Source: HB2-32-21 sp041603535
Lineage (GTDB): Bacteria; Pseudomonadota; Gammaproteobacteria; Pseudomonadales; Porticoccaceae
NCBI GenBank assembly: GCA_041603535.1
Contig: JBFIEE010000027.1
Coordinates: 1 to 44,666, forward strand
Reading direction: 5' to 3'
Length of the DNA stretch: 44,666 bases
This document shows, in pieces, positions 35,935-43,627 of this stretch. Position 1 is the stretch's first letter; each line of letters begins with the position of its first letter. A program made the translations under genes and the position numbers. The notes under the pieces are model-generated. The model did no database searches. It was not told where the DNA came from and worked only from the letters and a program-made list of their open reading frames with translations.

Positions 35935-37224
35935 ATGTCAAATGCACCGGCTTCCAACACCCCACCAACGGCCACGGCACCCGCTGATTTTTTTGGCTGG
36001 AAAAACGCCGGTCTGCTTTTTGGCGTCTACATGTTCGCCATCGGTTTTGTGTATTACGGGTTTAATGTCATTTTCCCCGAAATGGTGACCAGCATGAACT
36101 GGCAGCGTGGACACGCCTCCTGGGCTCAGACCATCCACGGCCTGCTATACGGTGTATTTGTGCCGCTAGCTGCAGTTTCCACCAATAAATACGGCGCGCG
36201 CACCACCATTATCGCGGGAATTTTTGTCCTGATACTGGGCTGTATCCTACTCGCCACTGTAACGACATCGCTGTTGACCTGGACCTTAATCTGGGGTGTC
36301 GTCATGGCCTTAGGGTTTACCTTTGCGGGGGTAATTCCGATCCAGACCACCATTGCCCATTGGTTTGAGCATCGGCGTGCCACTGCCATAGGCCTGGTGA
36401 TGAGTGCTGCGGGCGTCGGCGGATTTATCGCTCAACCCTTGTTTACCTCGATAATTCAGACTTTCGATAGCTGGCGGACCGGCTGGCTTTCCGCCACAGT
36501 ATTTGCGCTAGCGGCCCTTGTTCTCGCCGCATTCGTGGTCAACAAACCGTCTGACCGAAATCAACACCCCGACGGCATCAACCACACTGATGAATCCAAA
36601 AAAGCGCAATATGCAAGCTCAAAAATATACAAAACCATGGCAACGTGGACCCTGAAAGAAGCCCTCCGCACGCCAACGCTGTGGCTGCTTATTGTCCTTT
36701 TTCTCGGCGGCGTCATGCCCCTTTACTTGCTGGTGGTACATGGCGTACTGCACCTTACCGATCTGCAATATGAAAGTATGGAAGCCGCCAGCGTACTCAG
36801 CTTTATGCTCGCTGGCAGCGCCTGTGCACGCTTCCCGGTGGGTTGGCTGGGCGATCGAATAGAGCCCCGCTTAATCATGTTTACCCTGCTGAGCATCGCT
36901 GTCATTGCCCTCACCATTATCTGGCAAGCCCCAAACTTGCCCATGCTGTTACTCGCAGGCGCCATGTTCGGTGCTGCCTACGGCGGCACGCTTGTCATGA
37001 TGCCGACCATGATCGCAAATTATTTTGGCACGACCGCCTTTGCCAGCATTAACGGCTTTGTTTTCCCGGTGCAGATTGTAATCGCCAGCATGGTGCCCGT
37101 CGGCACGGGCTATTCAGCTGATACCACAGGCAATTACAACATCGCTTTTATCGCCCTCATTGGCTTCACCTGCCTGGCGGCAGCCTGCACGCTGATCACC
37201 CGCCCCCCACGCAGGCCTGGGTAA
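35935..37224 (+). CDS. MFS transporter (OFA/monocarboxylate-like)
   Basis: 429 aa, 12 expected membrane helices with a hydrophilic central loop at about 205–235. Cytoplasmic loop 2–3 has NKYGARTTI and loop 8–9 GDRIEPRLIMFT, MFS motif A variants; the fold resembles oxalate/formate- or monocarboxylate-type carriers. Likely imports the acid degraded by the preceding cluster, by position only. Ribosome site AGGA 9 bases before the ATG. The last clear member of the cluster. Confidence 0.88.
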   Translation: MSNAPASNTPPTATAPADFFGWKNAGLLFGVYMFAIGFVYYGFNVIFPEMVTSMNWQRGHASWAQTIHGLLYGVFVPLAAVSTNKYGARTTIIAGIFVLILGCILLATVTTSLLTWTLIWGVVMALGFTFAGVIPIQTTIAHWFEHRRATAIGLVMSAAGVGGFIAQPLFTSIIQTFDSWRTGWLSATVFALAALVLAAFVVNKPSDRNQHPDGINHTDESKKAQYASSKIYKTMATWTLKEALRTPTLWLLIVLFLGGVMPLYLLVVHGVLHLTDLQYESMEAASVLSFMLAGSACARFPVGWLGDRIEPRLIMFTLLSIAVIALTIIWQAPNLPMLLLAGAMFGAAYGGTLVMMPTMIANYFGTTAFASINGFVFPVQIVIASMVPVGTGYSADTTGNYNIAFIALIGFTCLAAACTLITRPPRRPG

Positions 37225-37255
37225 ACGTGTGGTATTTCCATTAGCGGGGCGACGG

Positions 37256-37528
37256 AAGAAATCGATCGCGTCTGATCATTTGATTTAGACTTGCCTTCCG
37301 TCGTTACCAACCCGACGTAGTAGCGATTACCGATCAGACGGTGGGCGGCAATCACTCCACGTCGGTTAAAAGACCTACAAACCTCACCCAACAAGATTAA
37401 CTATTTTCTCGGCGGGCATCATCCACAAAGATAGCTTCTCGTCGGTCACCATGGGAGGTGGCATAGTAAAGGCGACCGGCCATCACTATTCTTAGCGTCT
37501 TTTCATCCTCGGGGTTTAGCGAGGCCAT
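37256..37528 (-). pseudogene. Relic of a REP-associated tyrosine (Y1/HUH) transposase, 5' part
   Basis: From ATG 37528 the frame reads LRIVMAGRLYYATSHGDRRE…IFVDDARREN, closely matching the RAYT N-terminus (typically LRIEFPGALYHVTSRGDRRE…IFxDDxDR), then hits TAA at 37397. A one-base shift at about 37395 restores the next family block: LLGEVCRSFN, HRLIGNRYYV, TTEGKSKSNDQTR (typically LxEVCxRFN, YCLMxNHYHL, TPEGNLSRGMRQLN). The HUH histidines are lost (NRYY in place of NHYH) and the rest of the gene, including the catalytic Tyr, is missing. Clearly dead. It fills most of the 570-base gap before the MBL gene; the remainder to 37797 shows nothing else. Confidence 0.7.
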
Positions 37529-37797
37529 TCTTGATTGAACGACATGACACCGATATTCCTTTTCGCCAGGCCCCTGTCGTCCCTAAGCTAAAGCCCTCAA
37601 CCACTGTATCGGCAGCCAATCTCTAGCTGAAGACAGGTCATTTTATCTCGATATCTGAACACAAGCTATGGCATATCTTGCCCGGTCAAGTGCTACCCGC
37701 AGCCTAGAAACTGAAGGGGGCATATAAATCGATTGAGCCTGATACCGTCCATTTTGATATTCTTGGAACAAGCCGATTAACCTGGAGATCAAAAGCC

Positions 37798-38694
37798 ATG
37801 AACACCCCATCACTAACATTCGGTCAGGTCACGGTTTATCTGGGCGCGAAGAATGGCAAATACCCGGATGGAAATCAGGTGGTAGTACAAGGCAGCGACA
37901 CCAAGGTCATCTTTGACACCCCGCTGGTCGCCAACAATCTTAAGGCGGAACTGGAAGGCACCGACATGGTTATCCTCGGTCATGTGCACGAAGACCACAC
38001 TGCCGGGATTCACTTACTTTCTGAGTCTGTGGTCCTGGCCCACGAAGCGGATGTGGACGCTATCCGCAGTATGGCAGGCTTGCTGAATCATTACGGCATG
38101 CCACCGGAACCCAGTGAGAAAATGGTGTCTTTTGTCACTGAGGAATTCTTTTTTCAGCCTCGGCCCGACGCTCAGAGTTATTGCTCAGAACAAAGCTGGG
38201 ACGTGGGCCGAAGCACCATCACAGCCCTACACACCCCGGGCCATACTGGCGGGCACAGTGCCTTACTTGTCGAACCTGAAGGGATATTGTTTATCGGCGA
38301 CATCGACCTCTCTAGTTTTGGCCCTTACTACGGCGACGGCTGCTCCAATTTGCAAGACTTCCGCCGCTCCATCAATCGTCTTAAACAGATCGAAGCGAAA
38401 GCCTGGGTGACCTCCCACCACAAAGGCGTCATCACCGAGCGGGAGACTTTCCTCGACTTGTTGCAAGCCTTTGCCGCTAAAATAGACCAGCGCGAAGCGG
38501 CTATCCTGGAGGTGATCGGCGAAAAACCCAGGACATTGCAAGACCTGGTAGCCCATCGCTTCGTTTACCCCACATGGTACGACGGACTGTGGGCAGAAAG
38601 CTGTGAGACCTATACCACCACACAACACCTCGAAGAGATGTTGGCAAACGGTACCGTATTAAAAGACGAAGGGCTTTATCGTCTCGCGGCCTAA
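37798..38694 (+). CDS. Metallo-beta-lactamase-fold hydrolase
   Basis: 298 aa. Metal-binding motif HVHEDH (62–67), then HTPGHTGGHS, GDIDLSSFGP and TSHHKG supply the remaining ligands; the last 80 residues form a helical, winged-helix-like tail (RTLQDLVAHRFVYP…YTTTQHLEEMLANGTV). This matches glyoxalase II/LACTB2-like hydrolases that also have a C-terminal winged helix; the substrate (thioester, lactone or nucleic acid) is unresolved. Ribosome site TGGAGA with about 8 bases to the ATG. It could be the thioesterase of the upstream catabolic cluster, but the RAYT relic and a 570-base gap separate them. Confidence 0.88.
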   Translation: MNTPSLTFGQVTVYLGAKNGKYPDGNQVVVQGSDTKVIFDTPLVANNLKAELEGTDMVILGHVHEDHTAGIHLLSESVVLAHEADVDAIRSMAGLLNHYGMPPEPSEKMVSFVTEEFFFQPRPDAQSYCSEQSWDVGRSTITALHTPGHTGGHSALLVEPEGILFIGDIDLSSFGPYYGDGCSNLQDFRRSINRLKQIEAKAWVTSHHKGVITERETFLDLLQAFAAKIDQREAAILEVIGEKPRTLQDLVAHRFVYPTWYDGLWAESCETYTTTQHLEEMLANGTVLKDEGLYRLAA

Positions 38695-38710
38695 CGCACT
38701 CCCCCCTGAT

Positions 38711-39013
38711 TCAAAAATGCCGCGACGCCAACATCCGATCATGCAAAACCCGTATGATTTCGATGCCGTAAGCGGTTTCACGGTAATACATCACATGGCG
38801 AATAACCGGATATTTTCGGTATCCGGCGCGGATATTGTCGCAAGGCGCTCCTGCCTTCGGGGTGTCCGCCAAAAACCTGAACGCGGTTGTTAAATCATCA
38901 ATGTAACGGTCGGTCTGCTCTGCGCCCCACTCGGTAAGTGAGTACAACCACACGGCCTCCATGTCCTGCCTTGCTCTTGGAGCAAGTCTGTATTCAGCGG
39001 GTTTTGCCGGCAT
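38711..39013 (-). CDS. parE: ParE/RelE-family toxin
   Basis: 100 aa. YRLAPRARQDMEAVWLYSLTEWG, YIDDLTTAFRFLADTPKAG, YRKYPVIRHVMYYRE and IEIIRVLHDRM are the standard ParE toxin blocks. ParE toxins poison DNA gyrase. ATG at 39013 lies inside the end of the antitoxin gene (20-base overlap), the usual arrangement; the frame extends to 39085 but only through antitoxin codons. Confidence 0.92.
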   Translation of the reverse strand: MPAKPAEYRLAPRARQDMEAVWLYSLTEWGAEQTDRYIDDLTTAFRFLADTPKAGAPCDNIRAGYRKYPVIRHVMYYRETAYGIEIIRVLHDRMLASRHF

Positions 39014-39251
39014 ATTTAGCAGCCATTTCTTGTTTGAATTGACTGCTATCGAATGGTTGCGGCTCGCCGCTTTCCTCACCTTCAATCAGTGCGGCGCGGA
39101 TCGCTTCAATATCGGCTTGGCTGGCCTGGTCGCGGCGGATCAGGTCGCGGACATATTCGCTGTCATTGGTAAACTGTCCGGCAGCTACTTGCGCCTTAAT
39201 CCAGTTGTCTTGTTGATGGGTAACGGTAATCGTTTTGCGTGTCGTGCCCAT
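38994..39251 (-). CDS. parD: ParD-family antitoxin
   Basis: 85 aa. N-terminal ribbon-helix-helix TRKTITVTHQQDNWIKAQVAAGQFTNDSEYVRDLIRRD binds the operator; the C-terminal half (SGEPQPFDSSQFKQEM) is the toxin-binding tail. Translated first and overlapping parE, so antitoxin leads. GGAA lies about 9 bases before the ATG. The operon is probably self-repressed by ParD; no clear palindrome is visible upstream. Confidence 0.92.
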   Translation of the reverse strand: MGTTRKTITVTHQQDNWIKAQVAAGQFTNDSEYVRDLIRRDQASQADIEAIRAALIEGEESGEPQPFDSSQFKQEMAAKYAGKTR

Positions 39252-39321
39252 AAAAAGGGTTCCAAATGGAGTGCATTAAAAATCATACTATTGATGTAGG
39301 CCTGGCGCAATCTACATTTTC

Positions 39322-40020
39322 TCAGCAATAGGGGTCCTTTGAGAGACATAAATCTCTGACTAAAAGTGTCCGATAAATCGGGGGAAGTTCAGCTTCGAGT
39401 AGCCGCTGGTAACTCCCCGATGCATAGGTTCTAGTGGCCTGACCAGAATGCACAACAACGCCTTCTTTGCGGCCTCTTCGCAAAATTGCCATCGTTAAGG
39501 CATCCTGCACTAACTCCGCGTTATTCTTGTGACTCATCGACCAGCCAACAATACGGCGTGAATATAAGTCGATTATTACAGCCAAGTATAGCCAGCCCTG
39601 TCGCGTTGCAATAAACGTGGTATCCGATACCCACGCTGTGTCCCGAGCGTCAACAGCAAATTAGCGCTGTAATCGGTCTGGAGCCGGTGCCAGTGTATTC
39701 CTGGAGTCAGTAGTCACCGCGAACATTCGGGCCATCTTCGACCGAATGTCCCGCGACCGCATGAGTCTAGCCACTCGGTTTACGCCAATCCGCGTACCAC
39801 CCTCTACCAGGTCTTTGTGTATTCTCGGCGACCCATAAATCTGTCGGCTTGCACGATGCAATACCCGTATCTTCGTCGCTATTTCTCTGTTCTCAATGGT
39901 TCGCTGACTGTCTGGACGATGCAACCATGAATAATAACCGCTCGATGATACATTTAGAGTCTTCAAGAGCCGTGAGACCTTGTAATGCTCACTTTGAATC
40001 TTAATAAAAGCGTACTTCAC
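39322..40020 (-). pseudogene. IS3-family transposase OrfB, interrupted and truncated
   Basis: Starts with KIQSEHYKVSRLLKTLNVSSSGYYSW and HTH_21 as usual, then an in-frame TAA at 39661–39663 follows DRLQR. The same frame continues with FAVDARDTAWVSDTTFI…YLAVIIDLYSRRIVGWSM, so only a point change separates the parts. The second catalytic Asp (normally HSDxGxQY) is G in VVHSGQATR, and after YQRLLEAE (39390) the frame runs into a foreign IS end, losing the catalytic Glu. Inactive. Confidence 0.88.
39362..39392. repeat. Direct copy of IS3 end sequence, left
   Basis: 31 bases starting AAAAGTGTCCGATAAATCGG; 26 of 31 match 40361–40391. Same orientation as the right copy. It interrupts orfB after its LLEAE codons. 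Confidence 0.85.
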
Positions 40021-40325
40021 TTCAGGTCTCTCGCAAAGTACGCTGCCGCATTTTTTAAAATCTGAACTTCTTCTTTGAGTCGCTCGTTTTCTGATTTCAG
40101 CTTGCTGAGGTCAGCTTGATCTTCTTTCTTTGGCCGACCTCGGCCTTTAAAGGCCTGATCGCCCGATATTTGCAGTTGCTCAGCCCATTTGTAAAGCTGA
40201 TTCCTACGCAAACCAAGCTCTCTTGCAATCTCCGCTGCGGGCTTATCCGACTCTCGCATCAACCGCACGGTTTTCAGTTTGAATTCCTTTGGGTATGTCT
40301 TATAGGCAGTTCGTTTCTTAGTCAT
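40017..40325 (-). CDS. IS3-family transposase OrfA
   Basis: 102 aa. Helix-turn-helix TYPKEFKLKTVRLMRES…ELGLRRNQLYKWAEQL followed by a leucine zipper (LSKLKSENERLKEEVQILKNAAAYFARDLK), the usual OrfA layout. AAGGAG precedes the ATG. Its stop overlaps the orfB GTG (GTGA). Intact itself, but the element is broken. Confidence 0.9.
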   Translation of the reverse strand: MTKKRTAYKTYPKEFKLKTVRLMRESDKPAAEIARELGLRRNQLYKWAEQLQISGDQAFKGRGRPKKEDQADLSKLKSENERLKEEVQILKNAAAYFARDLK

Positions 40326-40360
40326 GGATCACTCCTTAATGACGACTATTGTCGCCGATT

Positions 40361-40391
40361 AAAAGTGTCCGTTAAACTGGGGGAGCTTCAG
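40361..40391. repeat. IS3 5' end sequence, right
   Basis: 31 bases starting AAAAGTGTCCGTTAAACTGG on the plus strand. As read outward-in on the minus strand it begins TGAAGCTCCCCCAG, located 36 bases before the orfA ATG. Confidence 0.85.
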
Positions 40392-40421
40392 GCTGACTCC
40401 TTTTTCGCTACTTTTCCTTTT

Positions 40422-40490
40422 GAGGTTCATTACTCTACGGTGAGTCGGGCAATTAAAAAGTCGGATGGAGAGATGCATGATTACAAGACT
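40422..40490 (+). pseudogene. Scrap of a Y1-transposase C-terminus next to the IS3 end
   Basis: The plus strand reads EVHYSTVSRAIKK followed by SDGEMHDYKT. This matches the C-terminal HTH and tail of RAYT/Y1 transposases (typically FGVHYSTVSRAVKK … ECKT). Nothing upstream survives: the IS3 element lies 32 bases to the left. It points the opposite way from the RAYT relic at 37.4 kb, so it is either a second copy or was inverted. Short, hence moderate confidence. Confidence 0.45.
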
Positions 40491-40631
40491 TGGCCCCTAA
40501 TTCACTGGCCGGCGCAGCAAGGCCTGTTCATCTGTCGATAGTTTTCTGGCATCCTAGACCATTCGCCTGTTGTGACACCTTATTTGAACGTATTTATTCT
40601 TTCCGACTCATTAGCAAAATAGGACAATAAA

Positions 40632-41012
40632 ATGAAAAGACAATCCCCCAGTGGTGCGCAAATTCTTATTTCACTTCTGGTCCTGGCCAGCATGACGCTT
40701 GGTGCCGCCCAGATCCCTAATCCAGGAGTTTCCCAGAAGGGAGCAATAGAAAAAATGCATCAGAAGCTGCACGATGATCAGGCGCCTTTTAAAACTACGG
40801 AGGCACAGGCCTTGAAAGAACTCAATGAAATGACTATACGCGAGGATGTCAAAATCGATGAGGTGAATGCCAAAATCGATGAATTGATGGCCGCCAAGAC
40901 GCAGATTATGAGGCTTAGATATGATCATCTTATCGAGATGCGAACGATTCTTAGCGAAGATCAAAAAATAAATTACGACAAAGCGATTCTTAATCGATCA
41001 GAGATTAAATAG
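40632..41012 (+). CDS. Secreted small helical protein, Spy/CpxP-like
   Basis: 126 aa. Signal peptide MKRQSPSGAQILISLLVLASMTLGAA, then an all-helical, highly charged region (KIDEVNAKIDELMAAKTQIMRLRYDHLIEMRTIL) ending in SEDQKINYDKAIL, which resembles the LTxxQ motif of Spy/CpxP/ZraP periplasmic chaperones. Those proteins buffer misfolded or metal-damaged envelope proteins. No cpxAR/zraSR-like genes or metal exporter are adjacent, so the role is open. AGGA precedes the ATG by about 8 bases. Convergent with the dioxygenase gene. Confidence 0.6.
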   Translation: MKRQSPSGAQILISLLVLASMTLGAAQIPNPGVSQKGAIEKMHQKLHDDQAPFKTTEAQALKELNEMTIREDVKIDEVNAKIDELMAAKTQIMRLRYDHLIEMRTILSEDQKINYDKAILNRSEIK

Positions 41013-41054
41013 CTCGGGGCGTAAGGGGCTTCCTTGTAACCCAGGGCAGTACAA

Positions 41055-41969
41055 TTAAACCGTCGTGCTCAGCTGGCGCATGATCCTTCGTTGCCCCGGA
41101 TCCCAACCATCTCGGCGGTGTAGACTGCCCAAGGTGTCAAACATCACCATGTCCCCGACCTGCCAGTTGTGGCAGTAAATATTTTCTTCCTGGATGGAGT
41201 GCTCGGTTAACGCTTTAATCAGTTCATCACTTTCCGCTTTTGGCATGCCGATAATAAACTTGATAATTTGGGGGCTGACGTAGAGAATTTCTCGACCCGT
41301 GTCCGGGTGAGTCATTATCAGCGGATGTTGAGCCTGGGGTATATTGGGCTTTTCAATACCTAAAGCGCGGTTGCGCTCACGCTTGGCTTTAAAGCCGGCG
41401 CGGGTTTCAGTGGTGACAGCATCACCGGGCTTTTCAACCACCTCCTCAAGTCGGGAATCCCCCCCGGACATATAGTTGGTAATACTGTGGAAAGCCTGGA
41501 GCGGACGCAGCTTTTCAAGGGTCTTTTCAGGCAGTGTTTCCAGCGCTCGATATTGATTGCAAAAACAGGTGCGTGGTGGATTTTGGGGAAGTTCTACGGC
41601 ATTGAGAAAGCTTACTTTGCCAACGCGTGGGACATAGGAATAATCTGCGTGCCAGCCCAGCTCGCTCGACGCGCCAGTACCCTGAGGAATACCTTCTTTA
41701 TCGTAAACATTGTTCACACGCAATATCTCGGCGTAGTCGCCATTGTCCTGAAACCACTGAGAGCCCTTGATGAGTTCGCCAAACCCAGCGGCAAATCTAA
41801 CTAAGGCATTATCATCGGGCTGTGGATTGCCCCTAAATACCAGTACGATATGCTGCTGCAGGGCTTCTATTATTGTCTGGTGATCGGATTCGCTAAGTGT
41901 GATTTCAGGTTGCCAGCCACGGACGATCGCACCAAGGGGCTGATCAAGAGCTTCTATTTTGAGGTTCAT
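41055..41969 (-). CDS. TauD/TfdA-family 2-oxoglutarate-dependent dioxygenase
   Basis: 304 aa. Iron facial triad: H107 and D109 in LGWHADYSY, and H284 in LGSLHRRDGWDPGQRR, with following Arg (R294/R295 or R298) to bind 2-oxoglutarate. Blocks LRVNNVY, LGWHADYSYVPRVGKVSFLNAVELP and QVGDMVMFDTLGSLHR are TauD-like. Such enzymes hydroxylate sulfonates, phenoxyacids, amino acids or similar; the substrate cannot be named and no transporter is adjacent. The 9-base sequence TCAAGGCTC occurs twice, 14 bases apart (41971–41979, 41985–41993), directly upstream of the start and may be a binding site. Confidence 0.9.
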   Translation of the reverse strand: MNLKIEALDQPLGAIVRGWQPEITLSESDHQTIIEALQQHIVLVFRGNPQPDDNALVRFAAGFGELIKGSQWFQDNGDYAEILRVNNVYDKEGIPQGTGASSELGWHADYSYVPRVGKVSFLNAVELPQNPPRTCFCNQYRALETLPEKTLEKLRPLQAFHSITNYMSGGDSRLEEVVEKPGDAVTTETRAGFKAKRERNRALGIEKPNIPQAQHPLIMTHPDTGREILYVSPQIIKFIIGMPKAESDELIKALTEHSIQEENIYCHNWQVGDMVMFDTLGSLHRRDGWDPGQRRIMRQLSTTV

Positions 41970-42229
41970 TTCAAGGCTCGTTAGTCAAGGCTCAAGGGCC
42001 GCTTTTTAAAGGACAAGGTGCGTTTTTATCAGATCGCTTTCTGTCTTTCATTTCAAGTTACTAATTACAGGTCATTTTATGACATCCAGGCGCTGGGAAG
42101 TAGTTATCAAGGCAAGCATAGTCAATAGCGGCGCTTTGTCAATATGACCAATATTTCGTTATATCTGCTTGGGTAAAGCGTTTCTCAGCGAGTGGGTGCG
42201 TGGCGCCAGAGTACATCTATCCGTGTTCA
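41970..42229. other. Intergenic stretch without genes
   Basis: Between the dioxygenase start and the IS-like end at 42230. Apart from the TCAAGGCTC pair I see no coding signal, RNA or strong hairpin. Confidence 0.5.
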
Positions 42230-42280
42230 TGAATCCCCCCGGGGATTGCCGGAGACCTTTTAAGTTGAGAAGACACTCCG
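42230..42280 (+). repeat. Left end of an IS3-type element (different from the one at 40 kb)
   Basis: Begins TGAATCCCCCCGGGGATTGC and continues GGAGAC; this C-rich start 40–50 bases before an orfA ATG is the usual left terminal repeat of the IS group that encodes RYFPEVRERAVRM-type OrfA proteins. No matching right end is found in the window. Confidence 0.55.
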
Positions 42281-42499
42281 ATGACAGGAGCAAACAGATA
42301 TTTTCCGGAAGTCCGGGAACGAGCGGTTCGCATGCTTCACAAGCAAGAACCATCCTATGCGTCACGGTGGGCGGCGTTGACGTCGATTTCCGGGAAGATC
42401 GGCTGTACGCCGGAGACGCTGCGCAAGTGGGTGCCGCGGGACAATACCCTTTCAGTTTCGAGGACTCGACCCGCTGATATTGATCTTCATCCAATTTAA
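42281..42499 (+). pseudogene. Truncated IS3-type OrfA
   Basis: From ATG 42281, residues 1–51 (RYFPEVRERAVRML, SYASRWAALTSISGKIGC, TPETLRKWV) match the N-terminal helix-turn-helix of IS3-type OrfA. After about 42434 the similarity ends and the frame reads on into unrelated sequence to 42499. The leucine zipper and all of orfB are missing. Confidence 0.8.
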
Positions 42500-42564
42500 A
42501 ACATGCCTGCCTTAATTGACAAACATCTCCAGCGAGCATAATTTATAGCGAAAAAGGGGTCTCC

Positions 42565-43581
42565 ATGAAAATTGTAATACTTGGCGCAGGCGGTGTCGGT
42601 TCTGTTATCGCTGGACATCTTGCCAAAATTGGGGTCGACGTTGTTATGATTGCCCGCGCTGGACACTGCCAGGCGTCTTCTGAACATGGGCTGCAACTCA
42701 CGGGCTTATCTGATTTTCGAATCAAGGTGCCCGCCTACACTGATGCTTCCAGTCTGGATCACGCGGATGTCCTCCTCATCGCCGTTAAAACTAAAGATAT
42801 GCAAGCCTCTCTCCAGGGCGTCAAACATCTAACTGTTGGTTGTGTTGCTTCGTTACAAAACGGCGTAGTCAAAAATGAACAAATGACTGAAGTTTTTGGG
42901 GCCGATAAAGTGCTTGGCGCCACTACCATGATTGGGGCCACTCTCGTGCAAGACGGCGAAGTCAACTACTCGCTTGATGGCATTACCTTTTTTGGCGAAC
43001 GAGATGGCAGCCGCTCAAATCGTGTCGAGGCACTGGTTCAGGCGTTTCTTGATTCCGGGTTAAATGCAGTGGCATCTGAAAACATAAGCTCCATTGAATG
43101 GACCAAGCAGGCCATTCAAAATCCCTTTGCACCGATCGCAGCAATTACGCGCTTGCCCGTGCATCTGGTTTGGTGCAGCCCGGAACTGGCTACACTTGCC
43201 GTACACATGTACCGTGAGGTTGCGGCGGTTGCTGAAGCCTTAAAGATCACTCTGTCTGATCACCAAGCATGGAGTGTGTTTAACCAAAAAACACTGAGAG
43301 ATGCACCCTTTGATGAGGCGGTGCAAATGCTCGTTAATGCCGGGAAGCAAGTTGCCGAGAGCGGTCGCACGCAGATTATTCCATCGATGCTTCAGGATGT
43401 GTTGGCGGGCAAGAAAACCGAAATTGAAGAAACGGTCGGCCATGTCTTTAAGGAAGGTATACGTCTGGGTATTGCAGTCCCTTATACCGAGTTTGCCTAC
43501 CGGACAGTCCGAGCCATCGAAGATAATTTTTCCGGCAGGCTAACCGTCCCGCCTTCCCAAGGAATAAAGGGGAAGGAATAA
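42565..43581 (+). CDS. Ketopantoate reductase (PanE/ApbA)-family protein
   Basis: 338 aa. N-terminal Rossmann motif GAGGVGS (7–13), DVLLIAVKTKD (NADP region) and SLQNGVVK; the C-terminal domain has SSIEWTKQAIQNPFAPIAAIT with the catalytic Lys and Asn of PanE. PanE reduces 2-dehydropantoate to pantoate with NADPH, but many family members act on other 2-oxo acids, and no panB/panC is near, so panE itself is not claimed. Strong ribosome site AAAGGGG before the ATG. It lies between remnants of two different IS3-type elements, suggesting it was brought in or moved. Confidence 0.88.
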   Translation: MKIVILGAGGVGSVIAGHLAKIGVDVVMIARAGHCQASSEHGLQLTGLSDFRIKVPAYTDASSLDHADVLLIAVKTKDMQASLQGVKHLTVGCVASLQNGVVKNEQMTEVFGADKVLGATTMIGATLVQDGEVNYSLDGITFFGERDGSRSNRVEALVQAFLDSGLNAVASENISSIEWTKQAIQNPFAPIAAITRLPVHLVWCSPELATLAVHMYREVAAVAEALKITLSDHQAWSVFNQKTLRDAPFDEAVQMLVNAGKQVAESGRTQIIPSMLQDVLAGKKTEIEETVGHVFKEGIRLGIAVPYTEFAYRTVRAIEDNFSGRLTVPPSQGIKGKE

Positions 43582-43627
43582 AGGGACGCTACATTTATTT
43601 ATCTTTCCGGAGTCTGCCTTTAGGCTT

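Larger units (their letters stand above)
39362..40390 (-). mobile_element. Broken IS3-family insertion sequence
   Basis: Contains an intact-looking orfA and a damaged, truncated orfB on the minus strand. The right-hand (5') end is at 40390, where the minus strand begins TGAAGCTCCCCCAGTTT and runs to GGACACTTTT. The left boundary is another copy of the same kind of end (39362–39391) but in the same, not inverted, orientation, so the true 3' end is missing. Not able to move by itself. Confidence 0.85.
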
